A DNA stretch of 64,000 nt from Gemmatimonadota bacterium (GTDB lineage: Bacteria; Gemmatimonadota; Gemmatimonadetes; Longimicrobiales; Gaopeijiaceae), in assembly GCA_007121455.1 (NCBI GenBank), contig SKKN01000035.1:147306-211305 (forward strand), read 5' to 3'. Positions 6,844-15,514 of the stretch are shown in pieces; the first letter of the stretch is position 1, and each line of letters starts with the position of its first letter. Position numbers and translations under genes: made by a program. The notes beneath the pieces are model-generated. The model did no database searches, was not told where the DNA came from, and saw nothing but the letters and a program-made list of their open reading frames with translations.

Positions 6844-8661
6844 GTGAACGTCAAAGACCTCTTGTTGGAACGAAAAGGCTGGATCGTCGCTCTGCTCGCG
6901 GTCGGCGGGATGCTCCTCCTGGCCTTTCCGCTCGTCGCTCAATACTCGGTACCTGAATACGGCGACGACTTCCCCCTGATCGGGAGTCGGGCCGCCGTAT
7001 GGATCGCGGCGCAGGTTCACCTGATGTTCGCCGCGTTCGTTCTCGGAGTCCCGATGTTCGCGGTGATCGCCGAAGCCGTCTCCATTTTCGGCAAACAGGA
7101 CCGCTACGACCGTCTCGCGAAGGAGTTCACCCGACTCCTCCTGGTGGCCTACAGCGCGACGGCGCTCTGGGGCGGCCTCCTCCTCTTCCTCCTCACCACG
7201 CTCTACCCGACCCTCTGGAGCTACCTTGCCGAGATCTTCGGCGCTTCGATGTGGGTCTACGCCGGGCTCTTTTTCATCGAGTCCGCGACCCTCTACACCT
7301 ACTACTACACGTGGGAACGATGGAAGAGGGGCCGGGCCAAGCTCTTCCACTGGGGGCTCGGGATCCTCCTCAACGTCTGGGGCACGACCGTGATGTTCAT
7401 CGCGAACTCGTGGCTCACGTACATGACGAGTCCCCCGGCCGACGTCACTCCGGATACGGCCCCCGGGATGGTGCAGTTCTGGAGCGCGTTCGCCAATGCG
7501 ACGTGGATGCCGATCAACATTCATCGATTGATCGCGAACGCCGTCTTCGGGGGCGCGATCGTGGCGGCCTACGCCGCGTACCGATTCCTCAAGGCGAAAA
7601 CGCCCGAAGAGCGGGCGCATTACGACTGGATGGGATACGTCGGAAACCTCATCGCGATCGGGGTCTTCCTCGTCCTTCCCTTCGCCGGCTACTGGTTGGG
7701 CCGGGAGATCTACGAGTACAACCAGCAGATGGGCATCACGATGATGGGCGGCTTCATGAGCTGGCTCTGGATCGTCCAGGCGTTCCTCATCGGGGTCCTC
7801 TTCCTCGCCGCGAACTACTACCTGTGGATCGGCCTGGGCCGGATTCCCGGAGGCGAGCGTTTTGCCCCCTACACGAAGTACATGCTCGTCGTGCTCGTGC
7901 TCGGGTTCATCGTCTGGGCGACGCCGCACTCGATGATCGCCACTCGGGACGAGCTCGCCGCGATGGGGGGTACGCACCATCCCTTCCTCGGTGTCCTCGG
8001 GCTGATGAGCGCCAAGAATACGGCGGTCAACCTCATGATCCTGACCACGTTCCTCTCCTTCCTCATGTACCGGAGAGCGAACAAGATTCCGACGGTGTCG
8101 TGGGCACGCACGGGCACGATCTCCCAGGGGACGATCCTCGCCGTCGCGTCGATCGTGGTTCTCTTCTACGGAGTCTATGGCTACTTCGTCCCCACGATCG
8201 TCCGGATCGGCTTCTCGGTCTACCAGGTCCTGATCGTCCTCTTCACGATCGTCGCGGTCCTCGTGATCGATGTCCTCATCGCGCGGGGAGCGGATACCCG
8301 CGGCCCGATCCGCTGGGGGCAGATGCCCGAACGCTCGCAATACGCCCTCTTCGTCATCGTCGTGACCTTCACGTGGCTCATGGGCCTCATGGGGTTCGCC
8401 CGGAGTGGGATCCGCCAGCACTGGCACATCTGGGAAGTCATGCGGGACACGTCGCCTCATGCCGCTACGCCCGCGCTGGGATACGCGGCTCAGGTCATCA
8501 GCGTCTGCGTCATCCTCTTCCTCCTGATGATCGCGTTCGTCTTCTGGATCGGAGGCCTGATCGAGAAGCCTCAGCTCGTTCCGCAGGAGACGGAGGACAC
8601 GGACGCCGCGGAGCTCGGACCGGGCTACGAACCGAGCCTGCAACCCGCAACCGGGGATTGA
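6844..8661 (+). CDS. CydA-like (cytochrome bd subunit I-related) membrane protein
   Basis: 605 residues with about 14 hydrophobic segments, longer than typical CydA (~520). The GTG at 6844 is preferred because GGAGGGG lies 8 bases upstream; GTG 6814 is the alternative. Candidate haem ligands are the histidine in QVHLMFAAFVLG near the N-terminus (matching the b595 ligand) and NIHRLIAN (matching the b558 ligand). The conserved glutamate of the haem-binding helix is in LFFIES. In the quinol-loop region the usual GRQPW is replaced by GIRQHWHIWEV. No cydB follows; cytochrome c genes do. This suggests a cytochrome-c-linked relative of the bd family, like the CydA-like proteins described in Nitrospira, rather than a quinol oxidase. 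Confidence 0.8.
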   Translation: MNVKDLLLERKGWIVALLAVGGMLLLAFPLVAQYSVPEYGDDFPLIGSRAAVWIAAQVHLMFAAFVLGVPMFAVIAEAVSIFGKQDRYDRLAKEFTRLLLVAYSATALWGGLLLFLLTTLYPTLWSYLAEIFGASMWVYAGLFFIESATLYTYYYTWERWKRGRAKLFHWGLGILLNVWGTTVMFIANSWLTYMTSPPADVTPDTAPGMVQFWSAFANATWMPINIHRLIANAVFGGAIVAAYAAYRFLKAKTPEERAHYDWMGYVGNLIAIGVFLVLPFAGYWLGREIYEYNQQMGITMMGGFMSWLWIVQAFLIGVLFLAANYYLWIGLGRIPGGERFAPYTKYMLVVLVLGFIVWATPHSMIATRDELAAMGGTHHPFLGVLGLMSAKNTAVNLMILTTFLSFLMYRRANKIPTVSWARTGTISQGTILAVASIVVLFYGVYGYFVPTIVRIGFSVYQVLIVLFTIVAVLVIDVLIARGADTRGPIRWGQMPERSQYALFVIVVTFTWLMGLMGFARSGIRQHWHIWEVMRDTSPHAATPALGYAAQVISVCVILFLLMIAFVFWIGGLIEKPQLVPQETEDTDAAELGPGYEPSLQPATGD

Positions 8662-8671
8662 GGAGAGGGAG

Positions 8672-9478
8672 ATGTCGAGCGTCGACCTGAAGATCGTACT
8701 GGTGACCGTGATTACGATCGCCGCATATACCCTGGTGGCGAACATCATCCCGCAGGTGCAGTCCGACGTTCCGGAGGACATCGCCTTCGGCGCGGACGTG
8801 ACGTCCGAGGAGCTGGTCGACGCAGGCCGAAGCTTGTATGAAGGGGCGGGAGGGTGCCTTGCGTGCCATACGGAAGCCGGCGGCGCCCGGGGACCGAACC
8901 TGCTCACGGGCCATGACGGTGAGGGTGCGATCGGAGAGCGGTGCGAAGATCGCATCGCGGACCTGGACTGCAAGGACTATCTCTTCAGGGCACTGGTCGA
9001 TCCGGGCGCATACGTGGTGGAGGGATATCCTCCCATCATGCCTCCGACGGACCGGACGCTGACGACACCTCAGGTCTGGGCCATCGTGGCGTACCTGGAG
9101 TCCCTGGGTGGGGAGGTGACCGTGACGGGAGATGACCTGGCACAGGCCGAAGAGGAGACCGCACAACCCGCCGCTGCTCCCAACGGGGAGCAAGCCGCAG
9201 CACCGGCCGTAGCCACCGACGACGCCGAAGCGATTCTCCAGGACCTCTGCCTCATGTGCCACCAGATGGGTGATCGGGGGACCGAGATGGGCCCCTCGTT
9301 CGACGAGGTCGGAGCACGACTCACCGCCTCGGAGATCCGCACGAAGATCCTGCATCCGGACCAGCTGATCTCCGAGGGCTACGAGCCCCTTGCCGGCGTG
9401 ATGCCCTCCAACTTCGGGAGCCAACTCACTGCAACGCAGCTCGAATCGATCGTGCAGTACCTGAGCGCGCTTCGCTGA
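8672..9478 (+). CDS. Dihaem cytochrome c, membrane anchored
   Basis: 268 residues. An N-terminal hydrophobic anchor (about 7-27) precedes two class I cytochrome domains. The haem sites are CLACH (C62, C65, H66) and CLMCH (C193, C196, H197), with candidate sixth-ligand methionines in PPIMPPTD and AGVMPSNF. A Pro/Ala/Glu-rich linker at about 155-185 separates the domains. The protein would face the periplasm and carry electrons to or from the CydA-like protein encoded 10 bases upstream. The ribosome binding site GGAGAGGGAG is strong. Order and spacing point to co-expression as one complex. Confidence 0.88.
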   Translation: MSSVDLKIVLVTVITIAAYTLVANIIPQVQSDVPEDIAFGADVTSEELVDAGRSLYEGAGGCLACHTEAGGARGPNLLTGHDGEGAIGERCEDRIADLDCKDYLFRALVDPGAYVVEGYPPIMPPTDRTLTTPQVWAIVAYLESLGGEVTVTGDDLAQAEEETAQPAAAPNGEQAAAPAVATDDAEAILQDLCLMCHQMGDRGTEMGPSFDEVGARLTASEIRTKILHPDQLISEGYEPLAGVMPSNFGSQLTATQLESIVQYLSALR

Positions 9479-9493
9479 CGGGGAGTGGGAAGA

Positions 9494-10273
9494 ATGCGAA
9501 AAAATCTCCAGGAACCGTTCTGGCAGGCCCTGATCGTTCTCGCGATCAGCTACGTCCTGCTCAAGTGGGGAATCCCGTACATCCCCCCGCTCATCGGGGT
9601 CTCCAGCGCTCCCGTCCCCCAGAGCGTCCTCGTGCAGTTCATGCTCACGGTCGCCGTCGGCGTTCTCGTCTGGGTGAGCGACAACGAGGAGCGGTGGCGG
9701 AGGTTCAAGCAGCCGATCCGGGAGGCGCTGGTGCTTCCCGAGCGGAAGCGGGTCCGCGTCGCCCTACTCGTGCTCCTTCCTCTCCTCGTGGGCTTCGTCA
9801 CGTACGACACGGTTCGTCCGCGCGTCGATGCGCCGGCAGGCATCCGCGCCGTCCATCCGGCGCCGCCCACACAGATCGATTTCCGGGGCGAGCCGGTGCG
9901 CATCGAAGGTGCGGAGAACCCGCTGCGCGAAGAGGGGCGGATCGAGGAAGCGCGAGAGAGGGGCTTCGACATCTACTACCAGAGTTGCATGCCGTGCCAC
10001 GGTGACTACCTGGACGGACAGGGCCACTTCGCACATGGCTACAGCCCGGCTCCGCTGACCCTGCGGGGAGGGAGCACGATCGCGCAGCTCACCGAGAGCT
10101 ACGTCTTCTGGAGAATCGCGAAGGGGGGCCCGGGCCTGCCACGGGAAGGCAATCCCTGGAACTCGGCCATGCCCGCATGGGAGGACTTTCTCACCGAGGA
10201 GGACATCTGGGCCGTGACCCTCTTCCTCTACGAGCAGGCGGGCATCTCGCCCCGAACGTGGGAGGAGCATTGA
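9494..10273 (+). CDS. Monohaem cytochrome c with membrane segments
   Basis: 259 residues. I prefer ATG 9494 (GGGAG 8 bases upstream) over GTG 9485. Two to three transmembrane segments (about 10-30, 46-62 and 88-104) come before a periplasmic cytochrome c domain with CMPCH (C165, C168, H169) and a candidate axial methionine near NSAMPAWEDF. The membrane part may anchor or donate to the CydA-like subunit. The stop overlaps the next start (TGATG), indicating translational coupling with the larger cytochrome that follows. A gene order of CydA-like, dihaem, monohaem and dihaem-fusion suggests one respiratory module. Confidence 0.85.
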   Translation: MRKNLQEPFWQALIVLAISYVLLKWGIPYIPPLIGVSSAPVPQSVLVQFMLTVAVGVLVWVSDNEERWRRFKQPIREALVLPERKRVRVALLVLLPLLVGFVTYDTVRPRVDAPAGIRAVHPAPPTQIDFRGEPVRIEGAENPLREEGRIEEARERGFDIYYQSCMPCHGDYLDGQGHFAHGYSPAPLTLRGGSTIAQLTESYVFWRIAKGGPGLPREGNPWNSAMPAWEDFLTEEDIWAVTLFLYEQAGISPRTWEEH

Positions 10274-11871
10274 TGCGCGTGCACACGGCCATGACGACCC
10301 TCGCGTTGGCGGCCGTCTTCGTCGCCTGGCCCGCCGGGGCCCAGGACGGGGACCTGGCCAGGGGGCAGGAGGTCTATGATCGGTGGTGCGCCTCCTGCCA
10401 CGGGTTCGACGGCGCCGGGGAGGGACCCGCCGCGGCGTACATGCTCCCCCGTCCCCGGGACTTCACGGGTGGGCTCTACCAGATCCGCACCACGACGGGG
10501 GGCGAGTTGCCGACCGACGATGACATCCTTCACGTCATCGACGAGGGGATGCCCGGCACGACCATGCCCGGATGGCAGGATCAACTCTCCCGAGCAGACC
10601 GGCGCGCTCTCGTAGCGTACCTGAAGAGCTTCTACCCCGGCTTCGAGACCTTCGGCGCCCCCGAACCGGTCTCGATCGGGCGTGCCGGACGCGCGTCCGA
10701 AGATCGCCTCGCGGAGGGGCGGATGTTTTACGACTCGATCGAATGCTGGCAGTGCCACGGAGGGCTCGGAAGGGGGGACGGATCTTCGGGTCCGACTCTG
10801 GAGGATGATTGGGGCTACCCGATCCGCGCCGCCGACCTCACGCAGAACTGGAGGTTCAGTGGAGGGGGGAGCGTCGAGGACATCTACCGCCGAATCCTCA
10901 CGGGCATGGACGGAACACCGATGCCGGCCCACGCCGACCTGATCGATGCCGGCTTCATGGACGAGGAACAACTCTGGAGCGTCGCCCACTACGTGCGAAG
11001 CCTTTCCCCGGAACGCGTTCCCCGCGTCCGGGAAGTGGTCCGCGTGGAGCGGCGCGAGCCGGGCGAGGTGCCGAGCACCGTGCACGATGAGCGGTGGGAG
11101 GATGTGGATTCGTTCTACATCCCGCTGGTCGCGCAGATCATCATAGAGCCTCGCTGGTTCGATCCCTCCGTCAACACCGTCTGGGTCCAGGGAATCCATG
11201 ATGGAGAGGAGCTCGCCCTGCGCCTCAGTTGGAGCGACCGGACCCGAAGCCCCGACCCGGAGTGGAGCGACTTCCAGGCGAGGGTCATCGATGTCATGGA
11301 ACCGAAGGAAGGCGATCCTGTGGAGCCGGGGCCGTTGCCGGATGGGATCACGCTCCAGTTCCCGACGAACATCCCCGACGGCACGGAGCGCCCCTACTTC
11401 CTGATGGGCGACTCCCGCAATCCAGTCTATCTCTGGCAGTGGCGAAGCGACCAGGAGGGAGTGGAGGCTGCGACGGCCCAGGGGATGCGCGAGATCCAGC
11501 CCCTCTCCGGCCGAACCATCGACGTCGATGCCCACTGGGAGGATGGCCTTTGGCAGGTCGTTCTCCGGGCTCCTTTTACCGCGGAGGACCCTAGAAACGA
11601 AGTCGAGTTCGAAGTAGGACGACCGATTCCGATCGCGTTCTACGCGTGGGACGGTGACCACGGGGAAGAAGGGACCCGGGGCTCGATCGGCTCGTGGTAC
11701 TTCATCCATCTGGAGGAGGAGACCCCCGCGGCCGTCTACGTGGCACCCCTCGTAGCCGGGCTCTTCACCGTGGGACTCGGTCTTTTCGTGATCGCTCGGG
11801 CCCAGAGACGGGAGCGCCTGTCCTCCGAGGCGAACGGGCATGAGGAAGTGAGTACGACGACCACCGCATAG
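10273..11871 (+). CDS. Dihaem cytochrome c fused to ethylbenzene-dehydrogenase-type haem b domain
   Basis: 532 residues with a cleavable signal peptide ending near AGAQ (about residue 24). Two haem c sites are present: CASCH (C39, C42, H43) and CWQCH (C158, C161, H162). Residues ~265-490 resemble the EB_dh domain (PF09459), the haem b-binding gamma subunit of DMSO-reductase-family enzymes such as ethylbenzene dehydrogenase and nitrite oxidoreductase (NxrC). A single membrane helix (~492-512) with a basic tail anchors it. No molybdopterin or Fe-S subunit is encoded here, so the domain probably serves as an electron relay within the CydA-like complex. It follows the monohaem cytochrome by a 3-base overlap. 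Confidence 0.82.
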   Translation: MRVHTAMTTLALAAVFVAWPAGAQDGDLARGQEVYDRWCASCHGFDGAGEGPAAAYMLPRPRDFTGGLYQIRTTTGGELPTDDDILHVIDEGMPGTTMPGWQDQLSRADRRALVAYLKSFYPGFETFGAPEPVSIGRAGRASEDRLAEGRMFYDSIECWQCHGGLGRGDGSSGPTLEDDWGYPIRAADLTQNWRFSGGGSVEDIYRRILTGMDGTPMPAHADLIDAGFMDEEQLWSVAHYVRSLSPERVPRVREVVRVERREPGEVPSTVHDERWEDVDSFYIPLVAQIIIEPRWFDPSVNTVWVQGIHDGEELALRLSWSDRTRSPDPEWSDFQARVIDVMEPKEGDPVEPGPLPDGITLQFPTNIPDGTERPYFLMGDSRNPVYLWQWRSDQEGVEAATAQGMREIQPLSGRTIDVDAHWEDGLWQVVLRAPFTAEDPRNEVEFEVGRPIPIAFYAWDGDHGEEGTRGSIGSWYFIHLEEETPAAVYVAPLVAGLFTVGLGLFVIARAQRRERLSSEANGHEEVSTTTTA

Positions 11872-11896
11872 CAACTCGAATAGGAGGAGATCGACC

Positions 11897-12817
11897 ATGC
11901 AAGGCACGAGAAGTCTGATCCGAATTGGAGCGCCCGCACTGCTCCTCGCCGTAGCCGTCGCCTGTGGAGACGACGCGCCGGACGGCCCCCCACCGGGCAC
12001 ACCGGCCGAGATGCCCTTCGACGAAGGCACCGCCGGCGATGTGCAAGGGAGCGTCGTCTTCGAGGGCACGCCCCCTTCGCCGGAGCCGCTCGACATGGCT
12101 TCGGAGCCGGACTGCGCCGCGATGTACGACGAGACGCCGACGCGGGACCTCATCAAGGTGAGCGGGGACGGGCAGCTCGGGGACGTCTTCGTGTACGTGA
12201 GCGAAGGCCTCGAGGACATGCAGTTTCCGATCCCCGAGGAAGGAACCGTGATCGATCAGCAGGGCTGCCGTTACATCCCACACATAACCGGCGTCATGGC
12301 GAACCAGACGTTCGTGCTGCGCAACTCCGACGGCCTCCTCCACAACATCAATGCGAGACCGGAGGTGAATCGTCCGTTCAACATCAGCCAGCCGGTGAAC
12401 ATGGATACGGAGCGGACCTTCGCTCAGCCGGAGGTGATGATCCCCCTTCGCTGCGACGTCCACGGGTGGATGATCAGCTATGTGGGAGTGGTGGCGCATC
12501 CCTATCACTCGGTTTCCGGGGACGATGGGTCGTTCGACCTCAGCACGCTCCCCCCGGGGGAGTACGTTGTGACGGCGTGGCACTCCCAGCTCGGCACCCA
12601 GGAGCAGACGGTCACGGTCGAGACGGGTGAGGTTGCCGAGATCGCCTTCACCTTCGATGAGGGGATGCTCGCCCATGCCGACGTGCCGATGGCCGACCCG
12701 ATCGATCCGCACGACCACCACCATCCCCTCGACGTCCGGGCCCGGCGGCTCGCCCAGGATGGTCACGGGACGCACGAGCACGGAGGCCATGTCGCGGGGC
12801 CGATGGGGCCTCGCTGA
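11897..12817 (+). CDS. Cupredoxin lipoprotein (plastocyanin-like)
   Basis: 306 residues. A lipoprotein signal peptide has its acylated cysteine at C23 (VACGDD). The central region carries a type 1 copper pattern: H149 in LLHNINA, C186 and H189 in RCDVHGWM, and M192. A beta-sandwich of the carboxypeptidase-regulatory type follows (DGSFDLSTLPPGEY). The C-terminal tail is His-rich (HDHHH and HGTHEHGGH) and could store or pass copper. It would be attached to the outer face of a membrane and shuttle electrons between the cytochromes upstream and the aa3 oxidase encoded next. GGAGG is well placed before the ATG. Confidence 0.8.
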   Translation: MQGTRSLIRIGAPALLLAVAVACGDDAPDGPPPGTPAEMPFDEGTAGDVQGSVVFEGTPPSPEPLDMASEPDCAAMYDETPTRDLIKVSGDGQLGDVFVYVSEGLEDMQFPIPEEGTVIDQQGCRYIPHITGVMANQTFVLRNSDGLLHNINARPEVNRPFNISQPVNMDTERTFAQPEVMIPLRCDVHGWMISYVGVVAHPYHSVSGDDGSFDLSTLPPGEYVVTAWHSQLGTQEQTVTVETGEVAEIAFTFDEGMLAHADVPMADPIDPHDHHHPLDVRARRLAQDGHGTHEHGGHVAGPMGPR

Positions 12818-12853
12818 CCACGATAAGGTTCGACGCACATGACCCGCCCCGAG

Positions 12854-12880
12854 CCGGGCGTCCGGAAACCGGGCGTCCGG
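12854..12880 (+). repeat. Short direct repeat upstream of coxB
   Basis: Two copies of CCGGGCGTCCGG (12854-12865 and 12869-12880) lie 15 bases apart, about 30 bases before the coxB start. They could be an operator or a replication-slippage product; nothing further supports either. Confidence 0.4.
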
Positions 12881-12908
12881 CCGGGGACAGGATCAGGAGA
12901 CGAAGCGA

Positions 12909-13664
12909 ATGAACTGGCTGCTCGACCCCTCGTTTTCGACCTTCGGACCCGATATCGATCGGCTTTACTACATCATCCTGGTCATCACGGGGCTGGTCTT
13001 CGTCCTCACCGAATTCCTCCTCTTCTACTTCCTCTTCAAGTACCGCAAGAAAGAGGGCCGGAAGGCGGAATACAGCCATGGGAGCACGAAAGCCGAGGTG
13101 ATCTGGACACTCATCCCGTTCGTGATCGTCGTCGCCATCGGGCTCATGAGCGTCTCCGTCTGGGATCAGATCAAGAACCCGGTCGAGTTCCCGAACCCGG
13201 ACTATGAAATCATCGTGTCGGCCCGCCAGTTCGAGTGGGACGCGATTTATCCGGGAGCTGACGGAGAGCTCGGAACGGAGGACGATTTCACGGTACTCAA
13301 CCGAATCCATGTGCCGGTGAACGAACCCATCCTGGTCCACCTCGAAGCGGAGGACGTGATCCACTCCTTCTTCGTTCCCGATTTCCGCCTGAAGCAGGAT
13401 GCCGTCCCGGGCATGACGATCCCCGTCTGGTTCGAAGTCACCGAGCCCGGCGAGTACATTCTCGGCTGCGCGGAGCTTTGCGGCATCGGACACTACCGGA
13501 TGGACGGGATGATCGTCGTCCTGACGGCCGAGGAGTACCGGGAGTGGGAAGCGGGCCAGATCGCATTCCACTCCGGTGAGAGGAGCCCGGACGAGGGAGA
13601 CGTGGTCGCCTCGCGCGGAGACGAAGAGGATTCGGACGAGACGCAGGACACGGGCGGTCCATGA
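12909..13664 (+). CDS. coxB: Cytochrome c oxidase subunit II (aa3-type)
   Basis: 251 residues. Two N-terminal membrane helices (about 19-43 and 63-84) precede a periplasmic cupredoxin domain with the complete CuA site: H152 (DVIHSFF), C187, E189, C191, H195 and M198 in CAELCGIGHYRM. There is no fused cytochrome c, unlike the second CoxB in this window. Its donor is therefore likely a separate cytochrome or the cupredoxin encoded upstream. The acidic C-terminal tail is not part of the catalytic fold. It is the first of the classical cox genes here, with AGGAG before the ATG, and transfers electrons to CoxA haem a. Confidence 0.95.
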   Translation: MNWLLDPSFSTFGPDIDRLYYIILVITGLVFVLTEFLLFYFLFKYRKKEGRKAEYSHGSTKAEVIWTLIPFVIVVAIGLMSVSVWDQIKNPVEFPNPDYEIIVSARQFEWDAIYPGADGELGTEDDFTVLNRIHVPVNEPILVHLEAEDVIHSFFVPDFRLKQDAVPGMTIPVWFEVTEPGEYILGCAELCGIGHYRMDGMIVVLTAEEYREWEAGQIAFHSGERSPDEGDVVASRGDEEDSDETQDTGGP

Positions 13665-13707
13665 TGCCCGATCCCGGTGATCTAGACGCGAGCCCCATCG
13701 AACGGAC

Positions 13708-15501
13708 ATGGCCATGAGCGCAACCGCTGCAGCGAAAACGGATTGGGATCAGCCAGGATTCGCGGGAGGCGAGCATCACGAGCCCTCCTTCATCCGGAAG
13801 TACATCTTCTCCACGGATCACAAGATCATCGCGATCCAGTTCCTGGTGACGAGCCTCTTCTTCCTCATCGTAGGGGGGCTTCTCGCGGTGATGATCCGGT
13901 GGCAGCTGGGCTTCCCCGGAGCGCCCCTTCCAGGCGGCGACCTGCTTCCCGACACCATGGCGCCCGGGGGAATCATCCTCCCCGAGTTCTACAACGCGAT
14001 GGTGACGATGCACGGGACGTTCATGATCTTCTTCGCGATCATGCCGCTGATGGTGGGCGTCTTCGGGAACCTCCTCATCCCGCTCCAGATCGGCGCGGGA
14101 GACATGGCTTTCCCGAAGCTCAACATGCTCTCCTTCTGGCTCGCCGTGCCCGCGGGTTTCATCATGTTGGCCAGCTTCTTCGTGGAGGGAGGCGCGGCCG
14201 GCGCGGGGTGGACCGCGTACGCCCCCCTCTCCGCCGATGGTGAGTACACCGGGGTCTACCTCGGCCAGCAGCTCTGGCTCGTCTCCCTCTTCATCCTCGG
14301 CTTCTCCTCCATCGCCGGCGCGGTGAACTACGTCACGACGATCATCAACATGCGGGCCCCGGGGCTCACCTGGTTCCGACTGCCGCTCACGATCTGGTCG
14401 CTCTTCATCACCTCCTTCCTCGTGCTCCTCGCCATTCCGATTCTGGCCGGCGCACTCATCATGCTCCTCACGGACCAGACGCTCGGAACCACGTTCTTCC
14501 TCCCGGCGGGGGGCGGCGAGCCTCTTCTCTGGCAGCACCTCTTCTGGTTCTTCGGGCACCCCGAGGTCTACATCCTCATCCTTCCGGCGATGGGGATCGT
14601 CTCGGACATCCTGTCGAACGGCGCCAGGAAGCCGGTCTTCGGATACCACGCCATGGTTCTCGCGATCATCGCCATCGCGTTCCTCGGGTGGATCGTGTGG
14701 GGCCATCACATGTTCATGAGCGGCATGAACCCGATGCTCGGTACCACCTTCATGATCACGACGATGGTGATCGCGGTCCCTTCGGCGATCAAGGTGTTCA
14801 ACTGGCTCGGGACGCTCTGGAGGGGGAACATCGAGTTTCACGCCCCGCTGCTCTACAGCGTCGGCTTCGTCTCCCTCTTCATCGTCGGAGGGCTTTCCGG
14901 GATCTTCATGGCGTCGACCCCGGTCGACATCTACATCCACGATACGTACTTCATCGTCGCCCACATCCACTACGTGCTGTTCGGTGGAAGCCTCTTCGCC
15001 ATCTTCGCGGGGATCACCTTCTGGTATCCGAAGATGTTCGGGCGGATGATGAGCTCCTTCTGGAACAAGATCCATTTCGTGCTGACGTTCATCTTCTACA
15101 GCATGGCCTTCTTTCCGATGCACGGGCTGGGACTCGAGGGGATGATGCGACGCCTGTACGACCCGACCCAGTACGCATACCTGGCGGAGCTGCAGCCCTG
15201 GAATCAGTTCATCTCGATCTCGGTCTTCCTGCTCGCGGCCACCCAGGTGATCTACTTCGCGAATTTCACCCTCTCCCTGTGGAAGGGGGAGAAGGCCACT
15301 GCGAATCCGTGGAGGGCGAACAGCCTCGAGTGGTCCGTTCCTTCGCCACCGCCTCACGGAAACTTCGAGCGGATCCCGATCGTGTACCGGGGCCCCTACG
15401 AGTACAGCTCTCCGGAGTCGGACGAGGACTTCTACCCGCAGTTCGTCCCTCCCCGGCAGAAGACTGCTCCGCGGCCCGAGCCCCAGCCCACCGCCGACTG
15501 A
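13708..15501 (+). CDS. coxA: Cytochrome c oxidase subunit I (aa3-type)
   Basis: 597 residues with about 12 membrane helices plus a hydrophilic C-terminal tail. The active-site motif GHPEVYILILPAMG contains the A1-type glutamate and the tyrosine cross-linked to CuB histidine. GHHMF gives the other CuB histidines, and AHIHYVLF the haem ligands. The D-channel entry (AGDMAFPKLN) and K-channel lysine (PSAIKVFNW) are present, so it is an A-family proton pump. It reduces oxygen to water using electrons from CoxB. The second CoxA in the window differs in the channel surroundings (FIVGG here, FTIGG there). Confidence 0.96.
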   Translation: MAMSATAAAKTDWDQPGFAGGEHHEPSFIRKYIFSTDHKIIAIQFLVTSLFFLIVGGLLAVMIRWQLGFPGAPLPGGDLLPDTMAPGGIILPEFYNAMVTMHGTFMIFFAIMPLMVGVFGNLLIPLQIGAGDMAFPKLNMLSFWLAVPAGFIMLASFFVEGGAAGAGWTAYAPLSADGEYTGVYLGQQLWLVSLFILGFSSIAGAVNYVTTIINMRAPGLTWFRLPLTIWSLFITSFLVLLAIPILAGALIMLLTDQTLGTTFFLPAGGGEPLLWQHLFWFFGHPEVYILILPAMGIVSDILSNGARKPVFGYHAMVLAIIAIAFLGWIVWGHHMFMSGMNPMLGTTFMITTMVIAVPSAIKVFNWLGTLWRGNIEFHAPLLYSVGFVSLFIVGGLSGIFMASTPVDIYIHDTYFIVAHIHYVLFGGSLFAIFAGITFWYPKMFGRMMSSFWNKIHFVLTFIFYSMAFFPMHGLGLEGMMRRLYDPTQYAYLAELQPWNQFISISVFLLAATQVIYFANFTLSLWKGEKATANPWRANSLEWSVPSPPPHGNFERIPIVYRGPYEYSSPESDEDFYPQFVPPRQKTAPRPEPQPTAD

Positions 15502-15514
15502 GAGGAAGCACAAG

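Noticed and set aside
13438..15513. Long antisense open frame opposite coxB/coxA
   Set aside because: Such frames are expected opposite GC-rich genes; the sense-strand proteins carry complete oxidase motifs.
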